From the NCBI GenBank assembly GCA_947628135.1, contig CANQYT010000002.1:1-64000 (forward strand): a stretch of 64,000 bases of DNA, read 5' to 3'. The notes under the pieces were generated by a model, which saw only the letters and a list, made by a program, of their open reading frames with translations, did not search any database and was not told where the DNA came from. This DNA comes from an uncultured Clostridia bacterium. GTDB lineage: Bacteria > Bacillota > Clostridia > Christensenellales > CAG-314. Shown piece after piece: positions 33,692 to 40,140 of this stretch. Every line of letters starts with the position of its first letter. The stretch's first letter is position 1. A program made the position numbers and the translations under genes.

Positions 33692-34129
33692 TTATACTAC
33701 CGACACGTTTATCGTAACGGAAATCTCCGCGTACAGTTTTACGGTGGCGGTGTAGTTGCCCGTTGCGCGTATGGGTTCTTTCAGCAGTACCTGTTTTTTG
33801 TCCACAGGGTAGCCGTTTTTCGTAAGTTCGTCGGCTATTTCCTTGTTGGTAACGCTGCCGTACATCTTGCCTTGACTGCCCGTTGCGGCAACGATCTTCA
33901 CCGTTTGTCCTTTCAGACGCGCGGCGTCCTCCTGCGCCTTTTGACGCTCGGCGGCTTTTTGTTTCTCCACGGCTTTTTTGTGTATTTCGGCGGAGTTGAT
34001 TTTGTCGGCGGTGGCAATTACGCCCAAGCCGCGTTTCAACAGGAAATTGTTTGCGTATCCGTCGGATACGTTGATTATGTCTCCCTTTTTACCTTGACCT
34101 TTTACGTCTGCGAGCAGTAGTACTTTCAT
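33692..34129 (-). CDS. rplI: 50S ribosomal protein L9
   Basis: This 145-residue protein has the canonical N-terminal domain MKVLLLADVKGQGKKGDIIN with GYANNFLLKRGLG, a long central helix (QKAAERQKAQEDAARL), and a C-terminal RNA-binding domain. The ATG at 34129 is preferred over the track start 34 codons upstream. The only strong ribosome binding site, AAGGAG, lies about 38 nt before this ATG with a GCCGTC/GACGGC hairpin between, an odd arrangement. It leads the minus-strand operon. Confidence 0.93.
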   Translation of the reverse strand: MKVLLLADVKGQGKKGDIINVSDGYANNFLLKRGLGVIATADKINSAEIHKKAVEKQKAAERQKAQEDAARLKGQTVKIVAATGSQGKMYGSVTNKEIADELTKNGYPVDKKQVLLKEPIRATGNYTATVKLYAEISVTINVSVV

Positions 34130-34262
34130 CTTGCGGTGCGCCGTCTCGGCGACGGCAATTCTCCTTGTGAAAATTTCCAACGGCGCGCCTTTTGCAAACC
34201 GCTTTCGCGATGGTGCGCTGCGTGTTGCCAAGCGCCTTTTGCGCGGCGTTCCGTTACGATTC

Positions 34263-34292
34263 AGTATAACACAAAACCGAAGGTCAAGTCAA
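34263..34292 (-). promoter_or_regulatory. SigA promoter of the rplI operon
   Basis: On the minus strand TTGACT and TATACT are separated by 18 bp, about 135 bp upstream of rplI. Confidence 0.6.
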
Positions 34293-34299
34293 CAGCAAT

Positions 34300-34328
34300 T
34301 TGAGAGAGTTGCGTTTCTGCGGTATCGT
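34300..34328 (+). promoter_or_regulatory. Possible SigA promoter of the DUF1540 gene
   Basis: TTGAGA and TATCGT are separated by 17 bp, 40 bp upstream of the DUF1540 start. Confidence 0.45.
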
Positions 34329-34368
34329 TCGGCTCGCAATTGTGCAAACTTAGCGCAGGAGGTGAATT

Positions 34369-34518
34369 ATGAAAAACCAACAAACCATTATGTGCGACGT
34401 TTGCGCGTGCAGGTATCACGACGGTGTACAAAGTTGCTGTAAACTTTCTCAGATAACCGTTACCCCCTGCGAAGACTGCGAAACGGCTCACTACTGCGGC
34501 AATTACGAACACAAGTAA
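34369..34518 (+). CDS. DUF1540 small cysteine-rich protein
   Basis: This 49-residue protein is too short for the ORF track. It reads MKNQQTIMCDVCACRYH, then SCCKLSQITVTP and a final ETAHYCGNYE. The cysteine spacing (CDVC.C, CC, CEDC, C) is that of DUF1540, common in Clostridia and Bacilli and probably metal-binding. AGGAGGTGAATT precedes the ATG, and the ORF ends before a CCCCGAA/TTCGGGG hairpin. Function is unknown; some relatives are linked to sporulation. Confidence 0.8.
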   Translation: MKNQQTIMCDVCACRYHDGVQSCCKLSQITVTPCEDCETAHYCGNYEHK

Positions 34519-34557
34519 TTCCGCACCCCGAATTTCGGGGTACATAATGTCATTTGC

Positions 34558-34586
34558 TTGACACAAATTGCCGCAAAAGTTAAAAT
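34558..34586 (+). promoter_or_regulatory. SigA promoter of prs
   Basis: A perfect TTGACA and TAAAAT are separated by 17 bp, 37 bp upstream of prs. Confidence 0.75.
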
Positions 34587-34623
34587 ACTGTTGTAAGAAT
34601 TTCCAAGGAAAGCGAGGCAATTT

Positions 34624-35577
34624 ATGCTCAATCAAGTACACGGAGCGATCAAAGTTTTTGCCGGCAACAGCAGTCGGACCTTGGCTAAACAAATCTGTCA
34701 GCAGTTGGATCTGGAATTGGGCAAAGTGGACGTCGGAAAGTTCTCCGACGGCGAAACCAGCGTCAATATCAAAGAGTCCGTCCGCGGCTGCGACGTGTTC
34801 GTGGTGCAGTCCACAAATACGCCCGTCAACGACAATCTGATGGAACTTCTGCTGATGTGCGACGCTTGCAAGCGCGCCTCGGCAGGGCGGATAACAGCCG
34901 TTATGCCCTATTTCGGCTATGCCCGACAGGACCGTCAGGCGCACGCCCGCGATCCCATTTCCGCAAAGGTGGTCGCGGACATAATACAAACCGCCGGCGC
35001 AAACCGAGTGCTTACGATGGATCTGCACAGCAGTCAGGTACAGGGATTCTTCAACATACCCGTAGACAACTTGCTCGGTATGCCCGTGCTGACAAAATAC
35101 ATCAAGAGGCACGGCGTTCCCGACGATCTTACGATAGTAAGCCCCGATACGGGCAGCGTGGTGCGCAGCCGCGCAATGGCTTCGAAGTTCGACGCGCCGC
35201 TTGCCATCATCGACAAACGCCGTCCGCGCGCCAACGTAATGGAAGTGATGAACGTCATCGGCGACGTAAAAGGGCGCACTTGCTTGATGTTGGACGATAT
35301 GATAGACACAGGCGGAACGATTTGTCAAGGCGCGCAGGCGCTTGCGGAACACGGCGCAAAGGAAGTAATTGCCTGTTGCACTCACCCCGTGCTTTCCGGT
35401 CCGGCAATCGAACGTCTGCAAAACAGCGCTCTCAGCAAGGTGATAGTTCTCGACACGATAGAACTTCCCCCCGAAAAGCGCATAGACAAGATAGAAATAG
35501 TGTCCATCGCCGACATTTTCGCCGAAGCGATAGAGCGCGTTTACACCGATTTGCCTATGTCTCAACTGTTTGAATAA
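34624..35577 (+). CDS. prs: Ribose-phosphate pyrophosphokinase
   Basis: This 317-residue cytoplasmic enzyme transfers pyrophosphate from ATP to ribose 5-phosphate to make PRPP for nucleotide, His and Trp synthesis. Motifs are FSDGETSVNIKESVRG, YARQDRQAHARDPISAK, the PRPP-binding loop LMLDDMIDTGGTI, and the metal-binding DLHSSQVQGFF. Length is standard for class I enzymes. AAGCGAGG lies before the ATG. It is followed by a strong terminator. Confidence 0.97.
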   Translation: MLNQVHGAIKVFAGNSSRTLAKQICQQLDLELGKVDVGKFSDGETSVNIKESVRGCDVFVVQSTNTPVNDNLMELLLMCDACKRASAGRITAVMPYFGYARQDRQAHARDPISAKVVADIIQTAGANRVLTMDLHSSQVQGFFNIPVDNLLGMPVLTKYIKRHGVPDDLTIVSPDTGSVVRSRAMASKFDAPLAIIDKRRPRANVMEVMNVIGDVKGRTCLMLDDMIDTGGTICQGAQALAEHGAKEVIACCTHPVLSGPAIERLQNSALSKVIVLDTIELPPEKRIDKIEIVSIADIFAEAIERVYTDLPMSQLFE

Positions 35578-35599
35578 TCGCACGCGCAGTTTTGCGTTT

Positions 35600-35631
35600 A
35601 CCGATTTCCCGCAAGGAGATCGGTTTTTTTT
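35600..35631 (+). terminator. Terminator after prs
   Basis: ACCGAT...ATCGGT with an inner CC/GG pair is followed by eight T residues. Confidence 0.8.
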
Positions 35632-35714
35632 GTTTTTCGACATTTGTTTTCCGATTATTTTCGCAGGGCGGTATTCGCCGCGTTTTTGCCGTCAACACTT
35701 TTTGCGGAGAGACT

Positions 35715-36173
35715 ATGAAAAGATTTACCGTCGCATTTGTTTTGACAGCGATCCTCGCGGGAAGTATGGCGTTTTTTATGCCGAAAAATTTCGCGCGTGT
35801 CGCTTCGCGTTTCCCCGACGCGGAGGCGTGCGTGTACTGCCGACAGACCTCTTTGCCCTTTTCGCAGGGCGGCTTGGGAAAAACGGTTTTCTGTTCGGCA
35901 AAAGACTTGCCGCGCGTACTTGCGCAGTGCGGCGGTGTGGACGGCGTAAGCGTGACGTTTGAGGGTTCGCAACAAGACGTGCGCGCAGTTATTTACAAAT
36001 TTGCGCTTGCAAACGTGTCTGTGCTGCGGTTGGAAGATTTGACGGTGGTGTGCGGTTTTTCGCCGCGGATATGCGGCGGAGTGGTCGTGGACGGTAAAAC
36101 TGTCAATTTGCAGATAGCATTCCGAAGCGGCAGAGTGACCGTCGGCAGTCCGCTCATTCTCGGCAGTTACTGA
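35715..36173 (+). CDS. YwmB-like secreted protein
   Basis: This 152-residue protein begins with a signal or anchor helix (FTVAFVLTAILAGSMAFF) after MKR. Its C-terminal half, CGFSPRICGGVVVDGKTVNLQIAF followed by GRVTVGSPLILGSY, resembles the YwmB (TATA-box-binding-like) family, whose members end in NLQ.A...T.GTP.I..Y. In Bacillus ywmB lies beside spoIID and spoIIQ, which supports the call since the next gene is SpoIIQ-like. The track start 41 codons upstream is rejected; GCGGAGAG lies before the ATG at 35715. The role is unknown, and the assignment is moderate. Confidence 0.55.
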   Translation: MKRFTVAFVLTAILAGSMAFFMPKNFARVASRFPDAEACVYCRQTSLPFSQGGLGKTVFCSAKDLPRVLAQCGGVDGVSVTFEGSQQDVRAVIYKFALANVSVLRLEDLTVVCGFSPRICGGVVVDGKTVNLQIAFRSGRVTVGSPLILGSY

Positions 36174-36252
36174 AAAAAATAGCGCAAAAAACGCGATTGG
36201 GGTGAGAATTTCCGCAAATAGACGTTGAAGTTTGCGGCAAAAAACAAAATAC

Positions 36253-36282
36253 GTATAAACTTTCCGCTAATAGGTAAAACTC
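36253..36282 (+). promoter_or_regulatory. SigmaF-like promoter of spoIIQ
   Basis: GTATA and GGTAAAACT are separated by 15 bp. This fits the sigmaF consensus (GYATA, about 15-16 bp, GGNNANANT) and is unlike the SigA promoters elsewhere in the window. SpoIIQ is a sigmaF-dependent forespore gene in Bacillus. Confidence 0.6.
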
Positions 36283-36309
36283 ACATCAAACAAATTTCGG
36301 AGGCAAACA

Positions 36310-36990
36310 ATGAACAGTAACACTACCAAACAACCAAACAAGTTTACAAGATTTCTGCGCAACAATGCCGCGCTCTTGTTGCTTATCTTTTGCGTGCTGG
36401 CAATCACGGCGGTCGTGCTTGCGGTCACGCTCACGCGCGATACGGCGGTCATTCCCGACGACCCCGTAGTGGGCAATCCCGACGATCCCAATTCGGGCAG
36501 TCCGAGCGACAATCCCCCTACGCCCTCCACGCAGAAGATAGACGTGTATTTTTCCTCGCCCCTCGATTACACCGACGTCGGGCTTGAATACACCGACGGC
36601 GAAGAAACGCTTTTCGTGTGGAAAGAGACCCTGCAAGAGTGGAGTACTCACTACGGCGTAGACTTGCACGCGGCGGAGGGAACAGCCGTCAAGGCGATGT
36701 ACGACGGAACGGTGATAAAAGCGTCCTCCACGTTCGGCAACGGCTACTTTGTGACGATAGACCACGGCGACGGAGTGATTGCAACTTACGCGTCCTTAAA
36801 GGATACGGAAGTCAAGGCGGGCGACGCGGTGAAGAAAGGCGACGTTCTCGGGTACGTAAGTACCACCGCGGAAAACGAGTTCAAGGAAGGCGCTCACCTT
36901 CACCTCGAAATGACGCTCAACGGCGAGGCGGTAGACCCGATGCCCTACGTCAAGGGAGAAGTGTACCGCACGGTGGAAGTGACGGCGTAG
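36310..36990 (+). CDS. spoIIQ: SpoIIQ-like M23 (LytM) peptidase
   Basis: This 226-residue protein has a short cytoplasmic N-terminus, one membrane helix (AALLLLIFCVLAITAVVLAVTL), a Pro/Asn/Asp-rich linker, and a C-terminal LytM domain from about residue 100. Zinc-ligand motifs are HYGVD and HLHLE, so unlike Bacillus SpoIIQ this one appears catalytically complete, as in many clostridia. SpoIIQ crosses the forespore outer membrane to form the SpoIIQ-SpoIIIAH channel during engulfment. GGAGGC precedes the ATG. A sigmaF-like promoter and neighbouring sporulation genes support the identity over a generic LytM protein. Confidence 0.78.
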   Translation: MNSNTTKQPNKFTRFLRNNAALLLLIFCVLAITAVVLAVTLTRDTAVIPDDPVVGNPDDPNSGSPSDNPPTPSTQKIDVYFSSPLDYTDVGLEYTDGEETLFVWKETLQEWSTHYGVDLHAAEGTAVKAMYDGTVIKASSTFGNGYFVTIDHGDGVIATYASLKDTEVKAGDAVKKGDVLGYVSTTAENEFKEGAHLHLEMTLNGEAVDPMPYVKGEVYRTVEVTA

Positions 36991-37013
36991 TCGCGTAAAA
37001 AGCGCCAACGGCA

Positions 37014-37044
37014 AGCGGATTCGGAAACGAGTCCGCTTTTTTTT
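37014..37044 (+). terminator. Terminator after spoIIQ
   Basis: AGCGGATTC pairs with GAGTCCGCT around GGAAAC and is followed by TTTTTTT. Confidence 0.85.
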
Positions 37045-37052
37045 GCGCAGTA

Positions 37053-37114
37053 GACAAAAATTTGTCAACTCCTACAAAACCTTGCACAAATTACCCTTTC
37101 GTCGATGTTACAAT
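37053..37114 (+). promoter_or_regulatory. spoIIG promoter: Spo0A box pair and wide-spaced SigA promoter
   Basis: GACAAAAATTTGTC (37053-37066) is a perfect inverted pair of Spo0A-box halves (TTTGTCAA on the plus strand). Downstream lie TTGCAC and TACAAT separated by 21 bp, wider than the usual 17. Bacillus spoIIG likewise uses a SigA promoter with about 22-bp spacing that needs phosphorylated Spo0A. The predicted +1 falls at or next to the spoIIGA ATG. Confidence 0.65.
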
Positions 37115-37120
37115 CGGGCT

Positions 37121-37906
37121 ATGAACGTCTACGCGGAATACGTTGTGTTGGACAATCTTGCGTTGGATACGCTGTTGCTGTGGGGCGCAGCCGTCACCTT
37201 GCGGCTACCTTTCAAAAAGTGGCGCATATTCCTCGGCGGAGTTGTGGGCGCGGGGTGCGCCGTGGCAAGCGTGTACGTGTTCGGCGTGTGGCTGTACCTG
37301 CTCAAAGCGGCTTGTCTTGCGGCAATGTGCATAACGGCGGTAGGCTTCGGAAAAAAACTTTTTTGGTATATTTTGCTTACCGTGGCATATACATTTGTTG
37401 CGGGCGGCGCAATTGTGGGGATGTTCAACCTGTTCAACGTAAGTTACCTTGACGCAAACGGACGGTTTTACACGATGAACGTACCGTTGTTCGTCTATGT
37501 GCTGGCTCTCACATCGGCGGCGTTTCTGTGTTACAGCATTGCCGTCTACGTCAAGCAAACGAAGAAAATCGCGCCCCATATAGTAAAAATCACCGTGAAA
37601 CTCAACAAAGATTACCAATTGACGGGTTTCTGCGACAGCGGCAACACGCTTGTTTACGACGGCGCGCCCGTGTGCTTTGTAACCAAGCGGTTCGGCGGTT
37701 TTGCCGACTACTTTGCGCAGCAATTGCTGCTCGACAAATGCGTAAAAGTGCCCGTTTCCACGGTGGCGGGGACAACGGCGGTGCAGGCTGTCGCGGCTCA
37801 CATAGAGGCGTGCGGCAAGCAAATGAAAGTGTGGCTTGCTCTTCCCGCCGAAAAATGTCACACTTTCTACAACGTGTTGCTTTCAAACGAATTTTGCGGA
37901 GGCTGA
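37121..37906 (+). CDS. spoIIGA: Sigma-E processing peptidase SpoIIGA
   Basis: This 261-residue mother-cell membrane protease activates pro-sigmaE. Five or so N-terminal membrane helices (LDTLLLWGAAVTL, WYILLTVAYTFVAGGAIVGMF and others) are followed by a cytoplasmic aspartic-protease-like domain with the catalytic GFCDSGNTL near residue 170. It sits directly before sigE, as in all endospore formers. There is no ribosome binding site before the ATG, and the predicted +1 coincides with it, so translation may be leaderless. The track start is 26 codons too far upstream. Confidence 0.9.
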   Translation: MNVYAEYVVLDNLALDTLLLWGAAVTLRLPFKKWRIFLGGVVGAGCAVASVYVFGVWLYLLKAACLAAMCITAVGFGKKLFWYILLTVAYTFVAGGAIVGMFNLFNVSYLDANGRFYTMNVPLFVYVLALTSAAFLCYSIAVYVKQTKKIAPHIVKITVKLNKDYQLTGFCDSGNTLVYDGAPVCFVTKRFGGFADYFAQQLLLDKCVKVPVSTVAGTTAVQAVAAHIEACGKQMKVWLALPAEKCHTFYNVLLSNEFCGG

Positions 37907-37907
37907 T

Positions 37908-38612
37908 ATGAAACTGTTGCAATTACTTTCCAAATTGTTGTCTCAACTGTCGCTGTCGGACAAGGCGGTGCACTATCTGTGCGGCAACGAGGCTTTGCCA
38001 CACCCGCTTTCCCCCGACGAGGAAAACGAACTGCTGGACAGAATTGCCCTCGGCGACAACGAGGCAAAGGACAAATTGGTGGAACACAACCTGCGCCTGG
38101 TGGTGTTCCTCGCCAAAAAATTCGAAAGCAGCGGGCTGGATATGGAAGATCTTGTGTCCGTCGGCACAATTGGGCTCATCAAGGCGATAAACAGTTTCAA
38201 GCGGGACAAGCAAATCAAACTTGCCACCTACGCCAGCCGTTGCATAGAAAACGAAATTTTGATGTATCTGCGCAAACTGTCCAAACGCAAAACGGAAGTA
38301 AGCCTAGACGAGCCGCTCAACGTGGACGGCGAGGGCAACGAACTGCTGCTTGCGGACATTCTCGGCACGGACGGCGACGCGATATACACCCACGTGGAAA
38401 ATCAGGTGGAGCGCCAACTGTTGGAAGAGGGGCTGTCTCGGTTGAGCAAGCGCGAGCAACAGATAATAGAAATGCGCTTCGGGCTGGACGGCGAGGACGA
38501 GCGCACGCAAAAAGAAGTCGCGGACAAACTCGGCATCTCGCAAAGTTACATTTCCCGTCTGGAAAAAAAGATAATCTCCCGCCTCAAACGGGAGATAGGC
38601 AAATTGGTGTAA
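37908..38612 (+). CDS. sigE: RNA polymerase sporulation sigma factor SigE (pro-form)
   Basis: This 234-residue early mother-cell sigma factor has an N-terminal amphipathic pro-sequence (MKLLQLLSKLLSQLSLSDK), then the sigmaE landmark YLCGNEALPHPLS. Region 2 has NLRLVVFLAKKFESSGLDMEDL and IKLATYASRCIENEILMYLR. Region 4 ends with KEVADKLGISQSYISRLEKK. GCGGAGG lies before the ATG, overlapping the end of spoIIGA. Removal of the pro-sequence by SpoIIGA activates it. sigG, which follows in Bacillus, is absent; a terminator follows instead. Confidence 0.95.
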   Translation: MKLLQLLSKLLSQLSLSDKAVHYLCGNEALPHPLSPDEENELLDRIALGDNEAKDKLVEHNLRLVVFLAKKFESSGLDMEDLVSVGTIGLIKAINSFKRDKQIKLATYASRCIENEILMYLRKLSKRKTEVSLDEPLNVDGEGNELLLADILGTDGDAIYTHVENQVERQLLEEGLSRLSKREQQIIEMRFGLDGEDERTQKEVADKLGISQSYISRLEKKIISRLKREIGKLV

Positions 38613-38615
38613 AAA

Positions 38616-38653
38616 TATCCGTTCGTCGCTAATTGACGAACGGATAGATTTTT
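38616..38653 (+). terminator. Terminator after sigE
   Basis: TATCCGTTCGTC pairs perfectly with GACGAACGGATA around GCTAATT, followed by TTTTTTT. It also separates sigE from the convergent NYN gene. Confidence 0.9.
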
Positions 38654-39619
38654 TTACAGGTAGCAGACGTTTCCGCCGTTTTCCGTCTTGTCTTTGTGCA
38701 ATTTGAAGTTGAGTTTCGCAAGCAGTTTCTCCAACCCCTTGCAGCCGTAGTCGGCGTATTTGATGGTTGGGTAGTGCAATTTTATCTCGTCTCCGACGTT
38801 GGTCAGCAGCACCTTGTCCTTGCCCTTTTCCTTCTCTTTCTGCACGTATTCGGTTACCACCCGTTCTATTTCTTCAAGCGGGGTAAGTTGCGGCTGTTCC
38901 GCTTTTTGCGCGGCGCTTGCCGTCGCGGCGGGCTCTGTTGCAGGTTCGGTCTCCGCGTGTTCGGTCGTGGGCGCAGTTGCATTTGCCGTAGGCGTTGCAA
39001 GCACAGGCGCATTAACGGGCGCAGTTACGGTTGTCGGCGCAGGTGTCGGCGCAGTCGCCGTTGTATTTGCGGGCGCGTTTACGGACGCGGGTTGTTCCTG
39101 TGCGGGTTTTGCCTTTTCCTTGGGCGGTTGAGTTTGTTTTTGCCGCTTGGGCGCGTTGGCGTCCTTTTTCTGCGGTTTTGTTTCCTCTTTGGGTTGTTCC
39201 GTCTTGGGTTTCAGCGTTATGTGTTCGCTGCAAGCCGCCTTGAAGTTGTCGTTCGTTTTTTCGCTCATACCTATCACGGGTTTGCCGCAACTGCGCAGTT
39301 TTATCGCAAGCGTGGTGAAATCGCTGTCGCTGCTCACTATGCAGAATACGTCTATTTGTTTGCGGTAGAGCACTTCCATAACGTCTATCGCAAGCGCAAC
39401 GTCGGTGCAGTTTTTCCCCGGGGCGTAGTTTATTTGATGTTTGATTTCAAACAAGTGTTTCGGAACGGCTTTTTTCCAATTTTTGCATTTGTTGCTCCAA
39501 TCGCCGTAAACGCGTTTTACCACAACTTCGCCGCGCTGTGCAAGCAATTTCATAATATCGTCCGCGTAAGCCGCGCTCACGTTGTCGCCGTCGATGAACA
39601 GCGCTATTTTCTTGTCCAT
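38654..39619 (-). CDS. NYN domain-LOTUS (OST-HTH) protein
   Basis: This 321-residue protein has an N-terminal NYN (PIN-like) ribonuclease domain. Acidic active-site residues lie in IALFIDGDN, NCTDVALAIDVM and VSSDSDFTTLA. Residues of about 137-250 form a low-complexity linker rich in Lys/Pro then Ala/Thr/Pro. The C-terminus (LEEIERVVTEYVQK through DYGCKGLEKLLAKLNF) is a LOTUS/OST-HTH RNA-binding domain. The combination resembles a minimal MARF1/limkain-b1-like RNA regulator. AAGGAGA precedes the ATG. The RNA target is unknown; nearness to the SRP RNA gene is probably coincidental. Confidence 0.85.
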   Translation of the reverse strand: MDKKIALFIDGDNVSAAYADDIMKLLAQRGEVVVKRVYGDWSNKCKNWKKAVPKHLFEIKHQINYAPGKNCTDVALAIDVMEVLYRKQIDVFCIVSSDSDFTTLAIKLRSCGKPVIGMSEKTNDNFKAACSEHITLKPKTEQPKEETKPQKKDANAPKRQKQTQPPKEKAKPAQEQPASVNAPANTTATAPTPAPTTVTAPVNAPVLATPTANATAPTTEHAETEPATEPAATASAAQKAEQPQLTPLEEIERVVTEYVQKEKEKGKDKVLLTNVGDEIKLHYPTIKYADYGCKGLEKLLAKLNFKLHKDKTENGGNVCYL

Positions 39620-39737
39620 TTTCTTCTCCTTGTAAGTTACTTTTGCGGCAATTTACGTTGCCGCAGGTGTGCATTTCAGCAAAAGCGACCGCATTGTGTG
39701 CGGCCGCATTACGTCGCCTCAGCGACCCAAATTATTC

Positions 39738-40007
39738 AAAAACCTGCGCGTTGCAGTTGACAGTCGACGCCGAAACGGTATCGCGGTAGGTGGCTACTCC
39801 AAAGCTACCTCGTGGCACACGCTCAAACTGCGTAGTGCTGCTATGTCCCCATCCTGACACGGTTGACAGCGTCACGTTGCACAAGACCTTGGGATCAACG
39901 CTCCTTGCCGTTTCCAGCTTTCCACGCCGAAAGCCGCCTGCAACATTCAGCCTCACTGTGGCGGATTGTGAGTAACAGGGCACCGCCGGCTCCCCGCCTA
40001 GCGCAGT
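39738..40007 (-). ncRNA. ffs: Bacterial large signal recognition particle RNA (scRNA)
   Basis: Read on the minus strand, the 5' Alu-type domain GCTAGGCGGGGAG, then GGTGCCCTGT and CAATCCGCC, closely matches Bacillus scRNA. The SRP54-binding helix 8 reads GTCAGG-ATG-GGGA-CAT-AGCAGCA, with the conserved CAGG/AGCAGC internal loop and a GNRA-type GGGA loop. The termini CTGCGC and GCGCAG pair, and a T-run follows the 3' end. Length, about 270 nt, fits the Gram-positive large class. The track ORF 39732-40025 is a shadow of this RNA. Confidence 0.9.
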
Positions 40008-40013
40008 AATGGT

Positions 40014-40042
40014 ATTATACAACACTTTGCCGCAAATTGCAA
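40014..40042 (-). promoter_or_regulatory. SigA promoter of the SRP RNA
   Basis: On the minus strand TTGCAA and a perfect TATAAT are separated by 17 bp, ending 7 nt before the RNA 5' end. Confidence 0.75.
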
Positions 40043-40102
40043 CCTTTTTGCAACACCTCGCCGAAGAGGCAATTTGTCGCTTTTTGCCGCAGACGTTTGC
40101 CT

Positions 40103-40130
40103 GTCCCGCGCGAAATTCGCCGCGCGGGAC
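40103..40130 (-). terminator. Hairpin after the zinc-ribbon membrane protein gene
   Basis: GTCCCGCGCG and CGCGCGGGAC form a perfect 10-bp stem with an 8-nt loop, 11 bp after the stop codon. A T-run is lacking, so it may act mainly in mRNA stability. Confidence 0.5.
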
Positions 40131-40140
40131 GGGACTTACG

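Noticed and set aside
39732-40025. 97-aa minus-strand ORF
   Set aside because: It lies over the SRP RNA; the conserved RNA explains the sequence.
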